This document shows positions 28,401-38,700 of a DNA stretch of 64,000 nucleotides, piece after piece (the stretch's first letter is position 1; the number at the start of each line of letters is the position of its first letter). The notes beneath the pieces were generated by a model. That model was given only the letters and a program-made list of their open reading frames with translations. It had not been told where the DNA came from and searched no databases. A program made the position numbers and the translations under genes. Source of the stretch: Sphaerospermopsis aphanizomenoides BCCUSP55. Its GTDB lineage: Bacteria; Cyanobacteriota; Cyanobacteriia; Cyanobacteriales; Nostocaceae. The stretch spans positions 57,572 to 121,571 of the forward strand of contig NZ_LUFH02000002.1 of the NCBI RefSeq assembly GCF_001586785.1. The letters run 5' to 3'.

Positions 28401-31400
28401 AAATTTGGTAATTGTAATTCTCCCATCGCTGCATTTTGCAATGCAAACATCACCTGAAATATCGGAGTATGACTTAAATCCCTTTCTGGTTGCAACACTT
28501 CCACTAGCTGCTCAAAGGGTACATCTTGATTGCTGTATGCTTCTAAACAAACTTGCCTAACTCGACTTAATAATTCTCTAAAACTGGGATTATCACCTAA
28601 ATCTGTCCGCAATGCTAAAGTATTAACAAAGAATCCCATTAATCCCTCTATTTCTTTGCGGTTTCTTCCGGCAATGGGAGTACCTACTATCACATCTTCT
28701 TGTCTACTATAACGACATAGTAATATTTTAAATCCTGTCAGTAGGGTCATGAATAAAGTCACTTCCTCTTGTTGACAAAGGGATTTGAGATTAGCTGTTA
28801 ATTCTGATGATAAAACAAAGGTTTTTGTCGCTCCTGAGTAGGTTTTTACTCGCGGTCGGGGACGGTCTGTAGGTAATTCTAATATCGGTAAATTTCCACC
28901 TAATTTTTGTTTCCAGTAATTCAACTGGGATTCTAAAACTTCACCTGTAAACCAATGTTGCTGCCACAGTGCAAAATCTGCATATTGGATGACAAGTGAT
29001 GGCAATGACAAAGTATTGCATGTAGAAAAAATTTGATAAAGTTCTGCTATTTCTCTTTGCAATATATCATCAGACCAACCATCAAAAATAATATGATGAA
29101 TATTAAATAATAACAGATGTGATTGGGTATTTAATTGCAACAGTTTCACCCGAAATAGTAAATCTTGCGCTAGATTAACAGGTGTTTGTGCATCTTGGTT
29201 AGCTATTTTTGCCGCTTCTATTTTTTGTTGCTCATCAGGCAGATACTGTAAATCAATGACAGGCAATTTGAAGTCAAAATTTTTATTAATTACTTGAGTT
29301 GGTTGTCCGTCTATTGACATAAAATTCGTTCGCAGAATTTCATGCCGTGTTATGATTTCCCTAATGCTTCTTTCTAATGCAGTGATATTGAGTGAACCCT
29401 GAAGCTGCAAAGTCAACGGCATATTATAAGCAGTGTTATTGGGTTCTAATTGTGCTAAAAACCACAGACGCTGTTGAGCAAAGGAAAGTGGCAAATTTTC
29501 TTGCTGTTGTCTTGGTTCTATTGGTGGTAATAAATTATTATTAGTGGTTTTTTGAATGCTAATCTGTGCAGACAATTGAGAAATTGTAGGAAATGCAAAT
29601 AATAAACTGAGTGGTATTTCTTGGTTTAATTTTTGTCTAATTCTGGATGTTACCTGTGTCGCTAGTAATGAATGTCCTCCTAATTCAAAAAAGTTATCAT
29701 TCATGCCAATATTTTCCACTTTCAAAACCTGACTCCAGATATTAGCAAGAATTTCTTCTGTAGGTGTTTTGGCAGCCACATAATTATTTTGATTAGCCGA
29801 AAAATCGGGAGCAGGAAAAGCACGATAGTCTATTTTACCGTTGGCAGTTACAGGGAAAGATTCTAAGACCACAAACGCGGCAGGAATCATGTAATCAGGT
29901 AGCTTTTGTTGCAGAAATTGTCGTAATTGATTTGATGTTTCTGAAAGAGAATTTTGATGTGTTTTGAGGATGATATAGGCAACTAATTTTTTATCACCAG
30001 GAATATCTTCTCTCGTGATCACTGTCGCTGCTGTCAGATTTGGATGTTGATTTAAGAAAGCTTCTATTTCTCCTAATTCAATTCGGAAACCGCGAATTTT
30101 GACTTGATTGTCGATGCGTCCTAAGAATAGAATATTACCATCAGGAAGATAACGAACTAAATCTCCTGTTTTATACAATGTGGAGTTATCAAAAGGATTG
30201 GTAAGGAATTTATCATTTGTTAATTCTGGTCTATTTAAATAACCTTGTGCTAAACCTTCTCCGCCAATATATAACTCTCCAAAAACACCAATAGGAACGA
30301 GATTTTTATGAGAATCAAGAATATATACTTTGCGGTTTGGTAAGGGACGACCAATAGGAATATTGCTATCAAATTCTATTGTTGTGATGTCTTGAGGAAC
30401 TGTAAAAGTGATTGCTGTTATTGTTGTTTCCGTTGGTCCGTAAGCATTAATTAAGCGTACTCCTGTGAGCAAACTGTTGTGCCAAAGTTTCAGCGTTGCT
30501 GGTGGCAATGCTTCACCACCACAAATGACTAATCTGAGTTGATTTATGGGAGTTAAAACAGTATTTTCATCTAAAAATTGCAACCATTGAGTCAGGTAAA
30601 CTGGAGGAATATCAATCACAGTTAAACGATAATCAATCAATTTTTGATGAAATTCCGCAGGAGTTAATGATTTGGCATCAACTAATATGAGGGTTGCACC
30701 TACTGAGAGAGTTGGTAAAATTTGCTCCAAGGAAACATCGAAACTGAGGGAAGCAAATTGTAAAATGCGATCGCTGGGATTAATTTGATAGTGTGCTATG
30801 ATATTTTGACAATGATGTGCGATCGCTTGATGGGAAATCAAAACTCCTTTTGGTGTTCCTGTTGAACCAGAAGTGTAAATAATATAAGCCAGATTTTCCC
30901 CAGTTACACAACTTTGCAGATTATTTATAGATGCTGTAGAAATTTTCTCCCAATCAGCATCTAAATTCACAACTTGCAGAGAATTGATCAAAAACTTATT
31001 AGCTAAAGATTCTTGAGTCAGAAGAATAGAAACTTGCGAATCCTCAATCATAAATCTGAGACGTTCTTGAGGATAAACTGCATCTAGGGGTAAATAAACA
31101 CCTCCAGCTTTGAGGATTGCTAACAACCCGATTATCCTTGCTAAAGATGGTTCTAAACACAATCCTACTAATTGATCAGCACCAACTCCTAATGTTTGCA
31201 AATAATTTGCTAATTGATTGGCACGTTGATTAAGTTCTTGATAAGTTATTTCTTCATTTGCAAATATCACCGCCACGGCATCCGGTGTTTTTTCTACCTG
31301 TTCCTCAAACAACTGATGAATACATTTATTATTAGGAAAAATTACTATATTTTGATTCCATTCTACTAATAATTGATGTTTTTCTCCAGCAGTGAGTAAA

Positions 31401-34400
31401 GGTAATTGCCAAATACTTTGCTCAGGATTAGTTAATATCCCAGATAATAAAATCTGGAAATTCTCCATCATTCGCTCTATCGTAGCAGCATCAAACAAAT
31501 CCGTATTATATTCCCACTCACCTATTAACTTGCCATTCCTTTCTTCCATCGACACCGTGAGGTCAAATTTTGCTGTTTGTACTAATGGTTCTAAACCTTT
31601 TACACTCAAATTTGGTAATTGTAATTCTCCCATCGGTGCATTCTGCAAAGCAAACATCACCTGAAATATGGGAGTATGACTTAAATTACGTTCTGGTTGC
31701 AACACCTCAACTAACTGCTCAAATGGCACATCTTGATTGGTGTATGCTTCTAAACAAACTTGCCTAACTCGACTTAATAATTCTCTAAAACTGGGATGAT
31801 CACTTAAATCTGTCCGCAATGCTAAAGTATTAACAAAAAACCCCATTAATCCCTCTATTTCTCTGCGGTTTCGTCCAGCAATGGGAGTACCTACTATCAC
31901 ATCTTCTTGTCTACTATAACGACATAGTAATACTTTAAATGCTGTTAGTAAAGTCATGAACAACGTCACACCTTCTTGTTGGGCAAGAAATGTGATATTT
32001 GCAGTTAATTCTGATGATAAAACAAAGGATTTTGTCGCTCCTGCGTAGGTTTGTACTCTGGGACGAGGACGATCTGTAGGTAATTCTAATATCGGTAAAT
32101 TTCCACCTAATTGCTGTTTCCAGTAATTGAGTTGCGCTTCTAAAACTGCACCATTAAGCCACTTTCTTTGCCATAAAGTAAAGTCTGCATATTGGATAAG
32201 TAGGGGTAATAATGGAGAAATTATACCTGCACAATAAGCTGGATAAAGTGCTTGCAATTCCTCAAACAACACCCCAAAAGACCAACCATCAAATATAATG
32301 TGGTGAATATTAAATAACAGTAAATATTTTTCTGCACTCAATTGCAATAGTTTGACTCGAAATAGAAAATCTTCAGCCAGATTAAAAGGTGTTTCTGCTG
32401 CTTGTTTAGCTATTTTTACAGTTTCTATTGCTCGTTGCTCATCAGATAGTGATTGTAAATCAATAATAGATAAATTAAATTCGTGCTGATGAATAATCTG
32501 CGTTGGTTGTCCGTCTACAGCTACAAAATTTGTATGTAAAACTTCGTGACGTTGTATGATTTCAGCTATACTTTGTTCTAAAGCATGGATGTTAAGCGCA
32601 CCCTGGATTTCCCAACTGTAGACAAGATTATAAGCAGTGCTATTGGGTTCTAATTGATCTAAAAACCACAGACGTTGTTGGGCAAAAGATAAGGGTAAAT
32701 TTTCTCGCTGTTGTCTTGGTTCTATTGGTGAGATTAATAAACTATTATCTGTTGGTTTGGTAATACCAATATGCTGAGAAATTTGGGCAATGGTAGGAAA
32801 TTGAAATAATAAACTGATCGGTATTTCTTGTTGAAATGTTTGTCTAATTCTGGATATAACTTGTGTAGCTAGTAGTGAATGTCCACCCAATTCAAAAAAA
32901 TTATCATCAATGCCAATATTTTCTACTTTCAGAACCTGACTCCAAATCTGGGCAAGAATTTCTTCTGTAGCAGTCTCAGGAGCAACATAATTACTTCGAT
33001 AAATAGAAAAATCGGGAACAGGAAAAGCGCGATAGTCGATTTTACCATTATTAGTCAAAGGGAAAGAATCTAACACCACAAAAGCAGCAGGAATCATATA
33101 ATCTGGCAACTGCTGTTTGAGATATTCACGTATTTGATGAGAGATTTCTGATTGTAATAAAGTAAATTCTTGATGTTCTTTTTCCTGTTCCTTGTTAAGA
33201 GTTCCCTCGTTTGCAGATTTGGGGATAATATAAGCAACTAATCTTTTATCACCAGGAATATCTTCTCTCGTGATCACTTTCGCTGCTGTCAGATTTGGAT
33301 GTTGATTTAATAAAGCTTCGATTTCCCCTAATTCAATGCGGAAACCGCGAATTTTCACCTGATTATCAATACGTCCTAGATACTCAATATCACCATTGGG
33401 TAAATAACGAGCTAAATCTCCAGTTTTATATAGACGTGCTTCTAGTTCATCACTAAAGGGATGAGCAATAAATCTTTGCTCAGTTAATTCCGGTCGATTT
33501 AAATATCCACGCGCTAAACCTGCACCTCCTACATAAATTTCACCAGCAACTCCTATAGGTACAGGTTGTAGATGAGAATTTAATATATATAGTTGCAGAT
33601 CATAAATTGCACAACCAATCACTTTTGATGCAGAATTCAAATCATCTATGTTGATAGGACGATAGGTAACGTGAACAGTGGTTTCTGTAATTCCGTACAT
33701 ATTCACTAATTGGGGAAATTTATCCCCATGTCTTTCCACCCAAGGTTTTAAACTTTGAATATCCAGGGATTCTCCCCCAAAAATTACCCAGCGTAAACTT
33801 AAATTACTGTGATTATTTAAAGATGCTTCTAGTTGAATCAGTTGTTGAAAAGCCGAAGGTGTTTGATTTAAAACTGTAATCTTTTCGGCAATTAATAAAT
33901 TATAAAATAACTCTGGTGAACGACTGACATCATAAGGGATAATTACCAGACGACCACCATATAACAGCGCACCCCAAATTTCCCACACAGAAAAGTCGAA
34001 AGCATAGGAATGAAACAGACTCCAAATATCATTGTTATTAAATTGAAACCAGGTTTGAGTTGCTGCAAATAATCGGATCACGTTAGCGTGGGGAATCAAA
34101 ACACCTTTAGGTTTACCTGTTGACCCAGATGTATAAATTATATAGGCTAGATTCTCAGGTTTAACTATTATTTCTGTTTGTTGTATGGGTGTTTTAATAA
34201 TATGTTCCCAATCGGTATCTAAACAAACTATTCTGGTTTGATGTTCAGGTAGTTTTGCTACTAAATGCTGTTGTGTTAACAGTATTGATACCTGGGAATC
34301 TGATAACATAAATGCTAATCGCTCTTGAGGATAGGCAATATCTAAAGGTACATAAGCTCCTCCGGCTTTGAGAATGCCTAATATTCCCACTATCATGTCT

Positions 34401-35344
34401 AGTGAGCGTTCTGTACAAATTCCCACTAAAACTTCTGGTTTTACTCCTAATGTTTGCAAATAATTTGCTAATTGATTGGCACGTTGATTGAGTTCTCGAT
34501 AAGTTAGTTGTTGCTGTGTAAACACCACCGCAATTGCATCTGGTGTTTTTTCTACCTGTTCTTCAAATATTTGATGAATACATTTATGCTGGGGATAACC
34601 TCTCTGTGTCTGATTCCATTCCACTAATAACAGATGTCTTTCTGTTTCTGTCAGCAGAGAAATATTAGCAAGATTTTGTTCAGGCAGATTAATTATATTT
34701 ATTAATAGTGTTTCTATATGCCCTAACATTCTAGTTATGGCATCATCTGTAAACTTATTTTGCTCGTAGTCAATTTTGATTAAAATTTCTGATTCAGCCT
34801 GAAAAGATAAAAGCAGCGGATATTTAGTCTGTTCATCAGGTTCTGTGTTTACATCTTGATTAAAGATAATAACTGTTTCCAATAATGGTAATTCTGGGTA
34901 AATTTCACTCCATTGTCGAATTTGTTCTAGGGCAATATATTCATAGTTGTTTAAGGTAGACCATTGTATTTGTATTGTTTGCAGCCATGATAAAACTGAA
35001 GCATTAGGTTCAACCAAAACTCGTAGAGGTAAAACATTGAAATCACCGACTTCAGTAGTTGCACCAAATAAAATATCTGTTTCACCGGTATAGTGACTTA
35101 AAAGTAAAGCTACCGCTGCTTGAAGGATGGTATAAAGGCTTAATTCATGATTTTGGGCAAAATTTATCAAATTGGTAGTTTGACTACTTGACAGGCGAAT
35201 TTCCTGGGCTTGACGGCATTGGCAGGATGAGGAAGAAGTCAAAGCAGGTAATGTGACAGGGGCTGTAAAACCGCGCAAAAAATCTCGCCAGAATACTTCA
35301 GGATTTGAGGAGGGATTTAGAAAGCTATCTTCTATATTTTTCAT
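25484..35344 (-). CDS. Three-module non-ribosomal peptide synthetase
   Basis: Counting from the ATG at 35344 (3286 residues). Domains: truncated condensation domain (about 1-230, lacking the HHxxxDG half), A1 (255-765), carrier T1 (Ser823 in GGHSL), C2 (HHIIFDG 1014-1020), A2 (1340-1845), T2 (Ser1892), C3 (HHIIFDG 2083-2089), A3 (2410-2905), T3 (Ser2955) and thioesterase (3010-3280; Cys3085 in GWCVGG, Asp3112, His3264). The A-domain pocket codes I read are DFWNIGMVHK (Thr), DVEDIGAITK (not assigned; acidic positions 3 and 4 fit a basic side chain) and DAFWLGGTFK (Val). No epimerase, methylase, transporter or tailoring gene is adjacent. An extension to the GTG at 35494 is rejected because it runs through repeat-like DNA. 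The product is probably a tripeptide or derivative. Confidence 0.95.
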   Translation of the reverse strand: MKNIEDSFLNPSSNPEVFWRDFLRGFTAPVTLPALTSSSSCQCRQAQEIRLSSSQTTNLINFAQNHELSLYTILQAAVALLLSHYTGETDILFGATTEVGDFNVLPLRVLVEPNASVLSWLQTIQIQWSTLNNYEYIALEQIRQWSEIYPELPLLETVIIFNQDVNTEPDEQTKYPLLLSFQAESEILIKIDYEQNKFTDDAITRMLGHIETLLINIINLPEQNLANISLLTETERHLLLVEWNQTQRGYPQHKCIHQIFEEQVEKTPDAIAVVFTQQQLTYRELNQRANQLANYLQTLGVKPEVLVGICTERSLDMIVGILGILKAGGAYVPLDIAYPQERLAFMLSDSQVSILLTQQHLVAKLPEHQTRIVCLDTDWEHIIKTPIQQTEIIVKPENLAYIIYTSGSTGKPKGVLIPHANVIRLFAATQTWFQFNNNDIWSLFHSYAFDFSVWEIWGALLYGGRLVIIPYDVSRSPELFYNLLIAEKITVLNQTPSAFQQLIQLEASLNNHSNLSLRWVIFGGESLDIQSLKPWVERHGDKFPQLVNMYGITETTVHVTYRPINIDDLNSASKVIGCAIYDLQLYILNSHLQPVPIGVAGEIYVGGAGLARGYLNRPELTEQRFIAHPFSDELEARLYKTGDLARYLPNGDIEYLGRIDNQVKIRGFRIELGEIEALLNQHPNLTAAKVITREDIPGDKRLVAYIIPKSANEGTLNKEQEKEHQEFTLLQSEISHQIREYLKQQLPDYMIPAAFVVLDSFPLTNNGKIDYRAFPVPDFSIYRSNYVAPETATEEILAQIWSQVLKVENIGIDDNFFELGGHSLLATQVISRIRQTFQQEIPISLLFQFPTIAQISQHIGITKPTDNSLLISPIEPRQQRENLPLSFAQQRLWFLDQLEPNSTAYNLVYSWEIQGALNIHALEQSIAEIIQRHEVLHTNFVAVDGQPTQIIHQHEFNLSIIDLQSLSDEQRAIETVKIAKQAAETPFNLAEDFLFRVKLLQLSAEKYLLLFNIHHIIFDGWSFGVLFEELQALYPAYCAGIISPLLPLLIQYADFTLWQRKWLNGAVLEAQLNYWKQQLGGNLPILELPTDRPRPRVQTYAGATKSFVLSSELTANITFLAQQEGVTLFMTLLTAFKVLLCRYSRQEDVIVGTPIAGRNRREIEGLMGFFVNTLALRTDLSDHPSFRELLSRVRQVCLEAYTNQDVPFEQLVEVLQPERNLSHTPIFQVMFALQNAPMGELQLPNLSVKGLEPLVQTAKFDLTVSMEERNGKLIGEWEYNTDLFDAATIERMMENFQILLSGILTNPEQSIWQLPLLTAGEKHQLLVEWNQNIVIFPNNKCIHQLFEEQVEKTPDAVAVIFANEEITYQELNQRANQLANYLQTLGVGADQLVGLCLEPSLARIIGLLAILKAGGVYLPLDAVYPQERLRFMIEDSQVSILLTQESLANKFLINSLQVVNLDADWEKISTASINNLQSCVTGENLAYIIYTSGSTGTPKGVLISHQAIAHHCQNIIAHYQINPSDRILQFASLSFDVSLEQILPTLSVGATLILVDAKSLTPAEFHQKLIDYRLTVIDIPPVYLTQWLQFLDENTVLTPINQLRLVICGGEALPPATLKLWHNSLLTGVRLINAYGPTETTITAITFTVPQDITTIEFDSNIPIGRPLPNRKVYILDSHKNLVPIGVFGELYIGGEGLAQGYLNRPELTNDKFLTNPFDNSTLYKTGDLVRYLPDGNILFLGRIDNQVKIRGFRIELGEIEAFLNQHPNLTAATVITREDIPGDKKLVAYIILKTHQNSLSETSNQLRQFLQQKLPDYMIPAAFVVLESFPVTANGKIDYRAFPAPDFSANQNNYVAAKTPTEEILANIWSQVLKVENIGMNDNFFELGGHSLLATQVTSRIRQKLNQEIPLSLLFAFPTISQLSAQISIQKTTNNNLLPPIEPRQQQENLPLSFAQQRLWFLAQLEPNNTAYNMPLTLQLQGSLNITALERSIREIITRHEILRTNFMSIDGQPTQVINKNFDFKLPVIDLQYLPDEQQKIEAAKIANQDAQTPVNLAQDLLFRVKLLQLNTQSHLLLFNIHHIIFDGWSDDILQREIAELYQIFSTCNTLSLPSLVIQYADFALWQQHWFTGEVLESQLNYWKQKLGGNLPILELPTDRPRPRVKTYSGATKTFVLSSELTANLKSLCQQEEVTLFMTLLTGFKILLCRYSRQEDVIVGTPIAGRNRKEIEGLMGFFVNTLALRTDLGDNPSFRELLSRVRQVCLEAYSNQDVPFEQLVEVLQPERDLSHTPIFQVMFALQNAAMGELQLPNLSVKVVEPLVQTAKFDMTLSMSQRNGELIGEWEYNTDLFDAATIERMIEHFQMLISGILAEPEQSIWELPLLTEKERHELLVDWNQTQTNYPQNKCIHQLFEEQVEKTPDAIAVVFAQQQLTYRELNQRANQLANYLQTLGVKPEVLVGICTERSLEMIVGILGILKAGGAYLPLDIAYPQERLAFMLSDSQVSILLTQQHLVAKLPEHQTRIVCLDTNSKAIELESQENVTNSANSDNLAYVMYTSGSTGQPKGVCVVHRGVVRLVKETNYASFDSKEVFLQLAPLAFDASTFEIWGSLLNGGKLVIFPAPTPTLEDLAGYIRSYQITTLWLTAGLFHLMVEQRLEDLKPLRQLLAGGDVLSVATVQKVVASLENCQLINGYGPTENTTFSCCYQITQRTHCGDSVPIGRPIANTQVYILDHYLQPVPIGVVGEIYVGGAGLARGYLNRPELTEQRFVTHAFTNSPEVRLYKTGDLGRYLVNGEIQFLGRIDNQVKIRGFRIELGEIEALLNQHPNLTAAKVITREDIPGDKRLVVYIILKTHQNSLLETSNQLRQYLQQKLPDYMIPAAFVVLESFPLTPNGKVDIRALPMPEFIHLNPVQDINFLDNLELQLIKIWENILGVRPVGVNDNFFNLGGHSLLAVRLFAQIQKIFGKSISLATLFQSPTIRQLANVLRDEGYSCSWSSLVPIQPHGSKPPFYYIHTASGGLVHIHNLSCKLDADQPVYGLQAQGLDGKTYPHTCIEDMASHYIREIQTVQPHGPYLLSGWCVGGMIAYEMAQQFDAQGETVKLLTIFDAYPPKILPPVNKAVKVVDSKSPMKLKYAPIYQSVLDLMNMIKRNFENFANLTLQQQMNLMREKVNRRVNSKIREIVYQFCVKMNLPVPHALWDLLLKDAIAQAHKNYEPKVYGGKVVFFKAMDHSPEYAVYLEKWQELAAGGLEVHDVPGNHDSILSEPNVSVLAEKLRDYLNS

Positions 35345-35558
35345 ATATAATCTCAATCTTTTGACTAAATCTTGTTGATTAAATGAGCATAACAAAGATG
35401 TTTGGGAATTACAGCAGGAGTAAGGAATGAAGGGGGTGTAGGGGGTAGGGAACCCCATAATTAAAATCAGGGGTTTATACTCAAGAATCAGCACGGGCTA
35501 AACGCTTCCCTATCGCTTTGCAGTCATGCCCCCAGTTACAGCACTTTGTTGTGTTATA

Positions 35559-35593
35559 AATCCCCCGTAAAACTTTGGATTTCACGGGGGATT
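35559..35593 (-). terminator. Strong hairpin between the giant gene and the NRPS
   Basis: Arms AATCCCCCGT and ACGGGGGATT pair perfectly over ten bases around a 15-base loop. It lies 165 bp past the stop of the SdrD-type gene (minus strand) and upstream of the NRPS start, so it probably separates their transcription. Confidence 0.65.
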
Positions 35594-35757
35594 GTCTAGT
35601 TTAGGTAGGAAGCATGATCGCCAAAATTGGTATTTCTAGCGAGTTATGGGTTTCCGATCCAAAAAAGCTAACTAATGCTAACAAGCTTTGTTGCTTTTTT
35701 TCTGCTTCACCCTAGAAGTGTCGGCACTGTCTAGTCCACAGGCTTTAAGGTTAGCTA

Positions 35758-38700
35758 TTAACCTCCGTAGTAAACATTATCCGCAAGACCAAGACCGTTA
35801 TTGTAATTATCCAGGTTGGTATTAATTACACTACCAGAATCTATGGAATAGAGAACATTGGTGTTGGATGTATAGGGGCTTGGTAAGCTGGATGCGCTGG
35901 AAATACCTTGACTCCAGTATGTGTCAACCGTAGGGCTGCTGACATTGCTGCCAGTCAGTTGGTATATCGCACCATCACCTTTTTTATCGGCATTTTCGTC
36001 TGGAGTAATAGCTTGCAACCAATTAATGCCTTCGCTGATGTAGTATCGAGCATCTTTATCAGTTGTGTTGGCAGTATCAATGGGGTTGCCAGCGAGATAA
36101 TTCAACCAACTAGCGACTAAAGAACGACCAAGATCGAACCGCTTATCTCCATTCGGATGCTGGGAGGAATCAACAATCTGGCGTGCTTGATTGAGAGTGT
36201 AGAAGATTGTGTTCTCACCTGTATCAGTTTTACCGTTGCGGTTGTAGTCACCGATGAGTAACCCTATGTCATAGGAGCCATTTACAGGATCAAGAACTTT
36301 TCCAGGTTGTGCGGAGTTGGTATAAGGTGCGAACAGAAGATCGCTATCTGCGAAGTTGGCCTCTGTTTTTTGTGATGGTTCGTTGCCTTGGATACCATCC
36401 CAGAACTTCTGCCAATCGCAATTTGACCAGAATCCTGGTGTACGTACTCCAGGAGCATTTGGGAGGGTTGGAGTAGCACTCACCGTATCAGTGTCAGTGG
36501 CAGTGTTGTTACTCAGGTTGGTGTCTGTGAAACCAGTGGGAGCAGTGATTGTCGCAGTGTTAGTTAAGGAAGATGTACTTTGAACAATCTTGTTCACATT
36601 CAGAGTGTCAATCTTGAAGTAATCATCAGGGGTGGTATCTGCTGTAGAAGCCGCAATCACGATGGTATTACCTGCGTAGTTCCCAGCATTCACATCTGCC
36701 CAACGAACGCTTCCAGAAGTCGTATCGTTGACTTCAGTAAAGCCAAAGCTATTGAGAATTGAGTCACTCAAGGTGGTGAGCGGACTACTAAAGTTACCAA
36801 TCCACACAGACAGGTCACTGTCACCGACGACATATCCTAAGTAGGCTTTATCGAGAACCACAGATTCTGAGAATTGGAACAGAACGTAGTTATCACGTCC
36901 ACCCACGTTATCAACAGTATGTCTGTTGTTATCTCCATTACCTTCACTTCTGTCAATTACACCTGCTCCACCACTATATCTATTGAGAGAGGCAGTTTCC
37001 CAAGCGCCATTTGTACCATCAACCCGACTAAAGGCACTGGCTGTCATGGTAATACCATTGTTTGTGAAGGTATTGGTATTGCCATAGCTGACAGTGTTAT
37101 TGTTGCCACTGAGGTCAAATGTGGCGGCACTACCCAGGGTAGTTGTGATGGGAGCTACTGTACCTTTGACGGTATAAGTGATGCTGCTACCACTTGCCAA
37201 GGTGACAGTATCGTTAATATTGCCTGTACCAGTGAGGTCGTTACCTGTTGCACCACCACTGGCCACACTTGTCCAAGTCACATTGGTCAAGTTAGTGGGC
37301 ATGATATCGCTGACCAGGGCGTTGGTAGCGGTCATTGGACCATTGTTAGTGGCAACGATGGTGTAGGTGATTTGTTGTCCAGGGTTAACAGTTGTCAAAC
37401 CATCGGTTTTGGTAATTGACAGGTCAACAATATTCTTGATCAGTCCTGCATCAATGGTTAAGTTATCGGTTGTTCCAACTGTGAAGGTCGCGGTTTTGCC
37501 TGTAGCTGCATCTACGACATCACTGTCTGTTCCATCGTTACCAATGTTGGCTGTGGTGAAACCATTAAAGCCTGTTGGTTGAACGAATTTGACGCTGTAA
37601 GTGCTGTTGGCGTTGGCTGTGAATTGGTACAAACCATTGGCATCAGTGGTGGTTGTACTGATTTGAGTACCTGCTTGATTTAATAGATTAACAGTGACTC
37701 CAGATACACCTAATTCACCACTGTCTTGAACACCATTACCATTCGTGTCGTACCAAACGCGATCGCCTATCTTGACGGTTGGAGAGCCGATTGTGTCAGT
37801 GTCAGTGGCAGTGTTATTGCTCAGGTTGGTGTCTGTGAAACCAGTGGGAGCAGTGATTGTCGCAGTGTTAGTTAAGGAAGATGAACTCTGAACAATCTTG
37901 TTCACATTCAGAGTGTCAATCTTGAAGTAATCATCAGGGGTTGTATCTGCTGTAGAAGCCGCAATCACGATGGTATTACCTGCGTAGTTCCCAGCATTCA
38001 CATCTGCCCAACGAACGCTTCCAGAAGTCGTATCGTTGACTTCAATAAAGCCAAAGCTATTGAGAATCGAGTCACTCAAAGTGGTGAGCGGACTGCTAAA
38101 GTTACCAATCCACACAGACAAGTCACTGTCACCAACCACATATCCTAAGTAGGCTTTATCGAGAACTACCGATTCTGAGAATTGGAACAGAACGTAGTTA
38201 TCGCGTCCACCCACGTTATCAACAGTATGTCTGTTGTTATCTCCATTACCTTCACTTCTGTCAATTACACCTGCTCCACCACTATATCTATTCAGAGAGG
38301 CAGTTTCCCAAGCGCCATTTGTACCATCAACTCGACTAAAGGCACTGGCTGTCATGGTAATACCATTGTTTGTGAAGGTATTGGTATTGCCATAGCTGAC
38401 AGTGTTATTGTTGCCACTGAGGTCAAATGTGGCAGCACTGCCCAGGGTAGTTGTGATGGGAGCAACTGTACCAGTCACTGTATAGGTGATGCTACTTCCT
38501 GCTGTCAGAGTGACAGTATCGTTAATGTTACCTGTACCAGTGAGGTCGTTACCTGTTGCACCACCACTGGCCACACTTGTCCAAGTCACATTGGTCAAGT
38601 TAGTGGGCATGATATCGCTGACCAGGGCGTTGGTAGCAGTTACCAAACCATTATTAGTGGCAACGATGGTGTAAGTTATTTGCTGTCCAGGGGTAACAGT

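Noticed and set aside
35345..35494. Extension of the NRPS start to GTG 35494
   Set aside because: The added 50 residues run through GGGTGTAGGGGG-like repeat DNA and contain no domain sequence; an ATG at 35344 is closer to the first recognisable residue.
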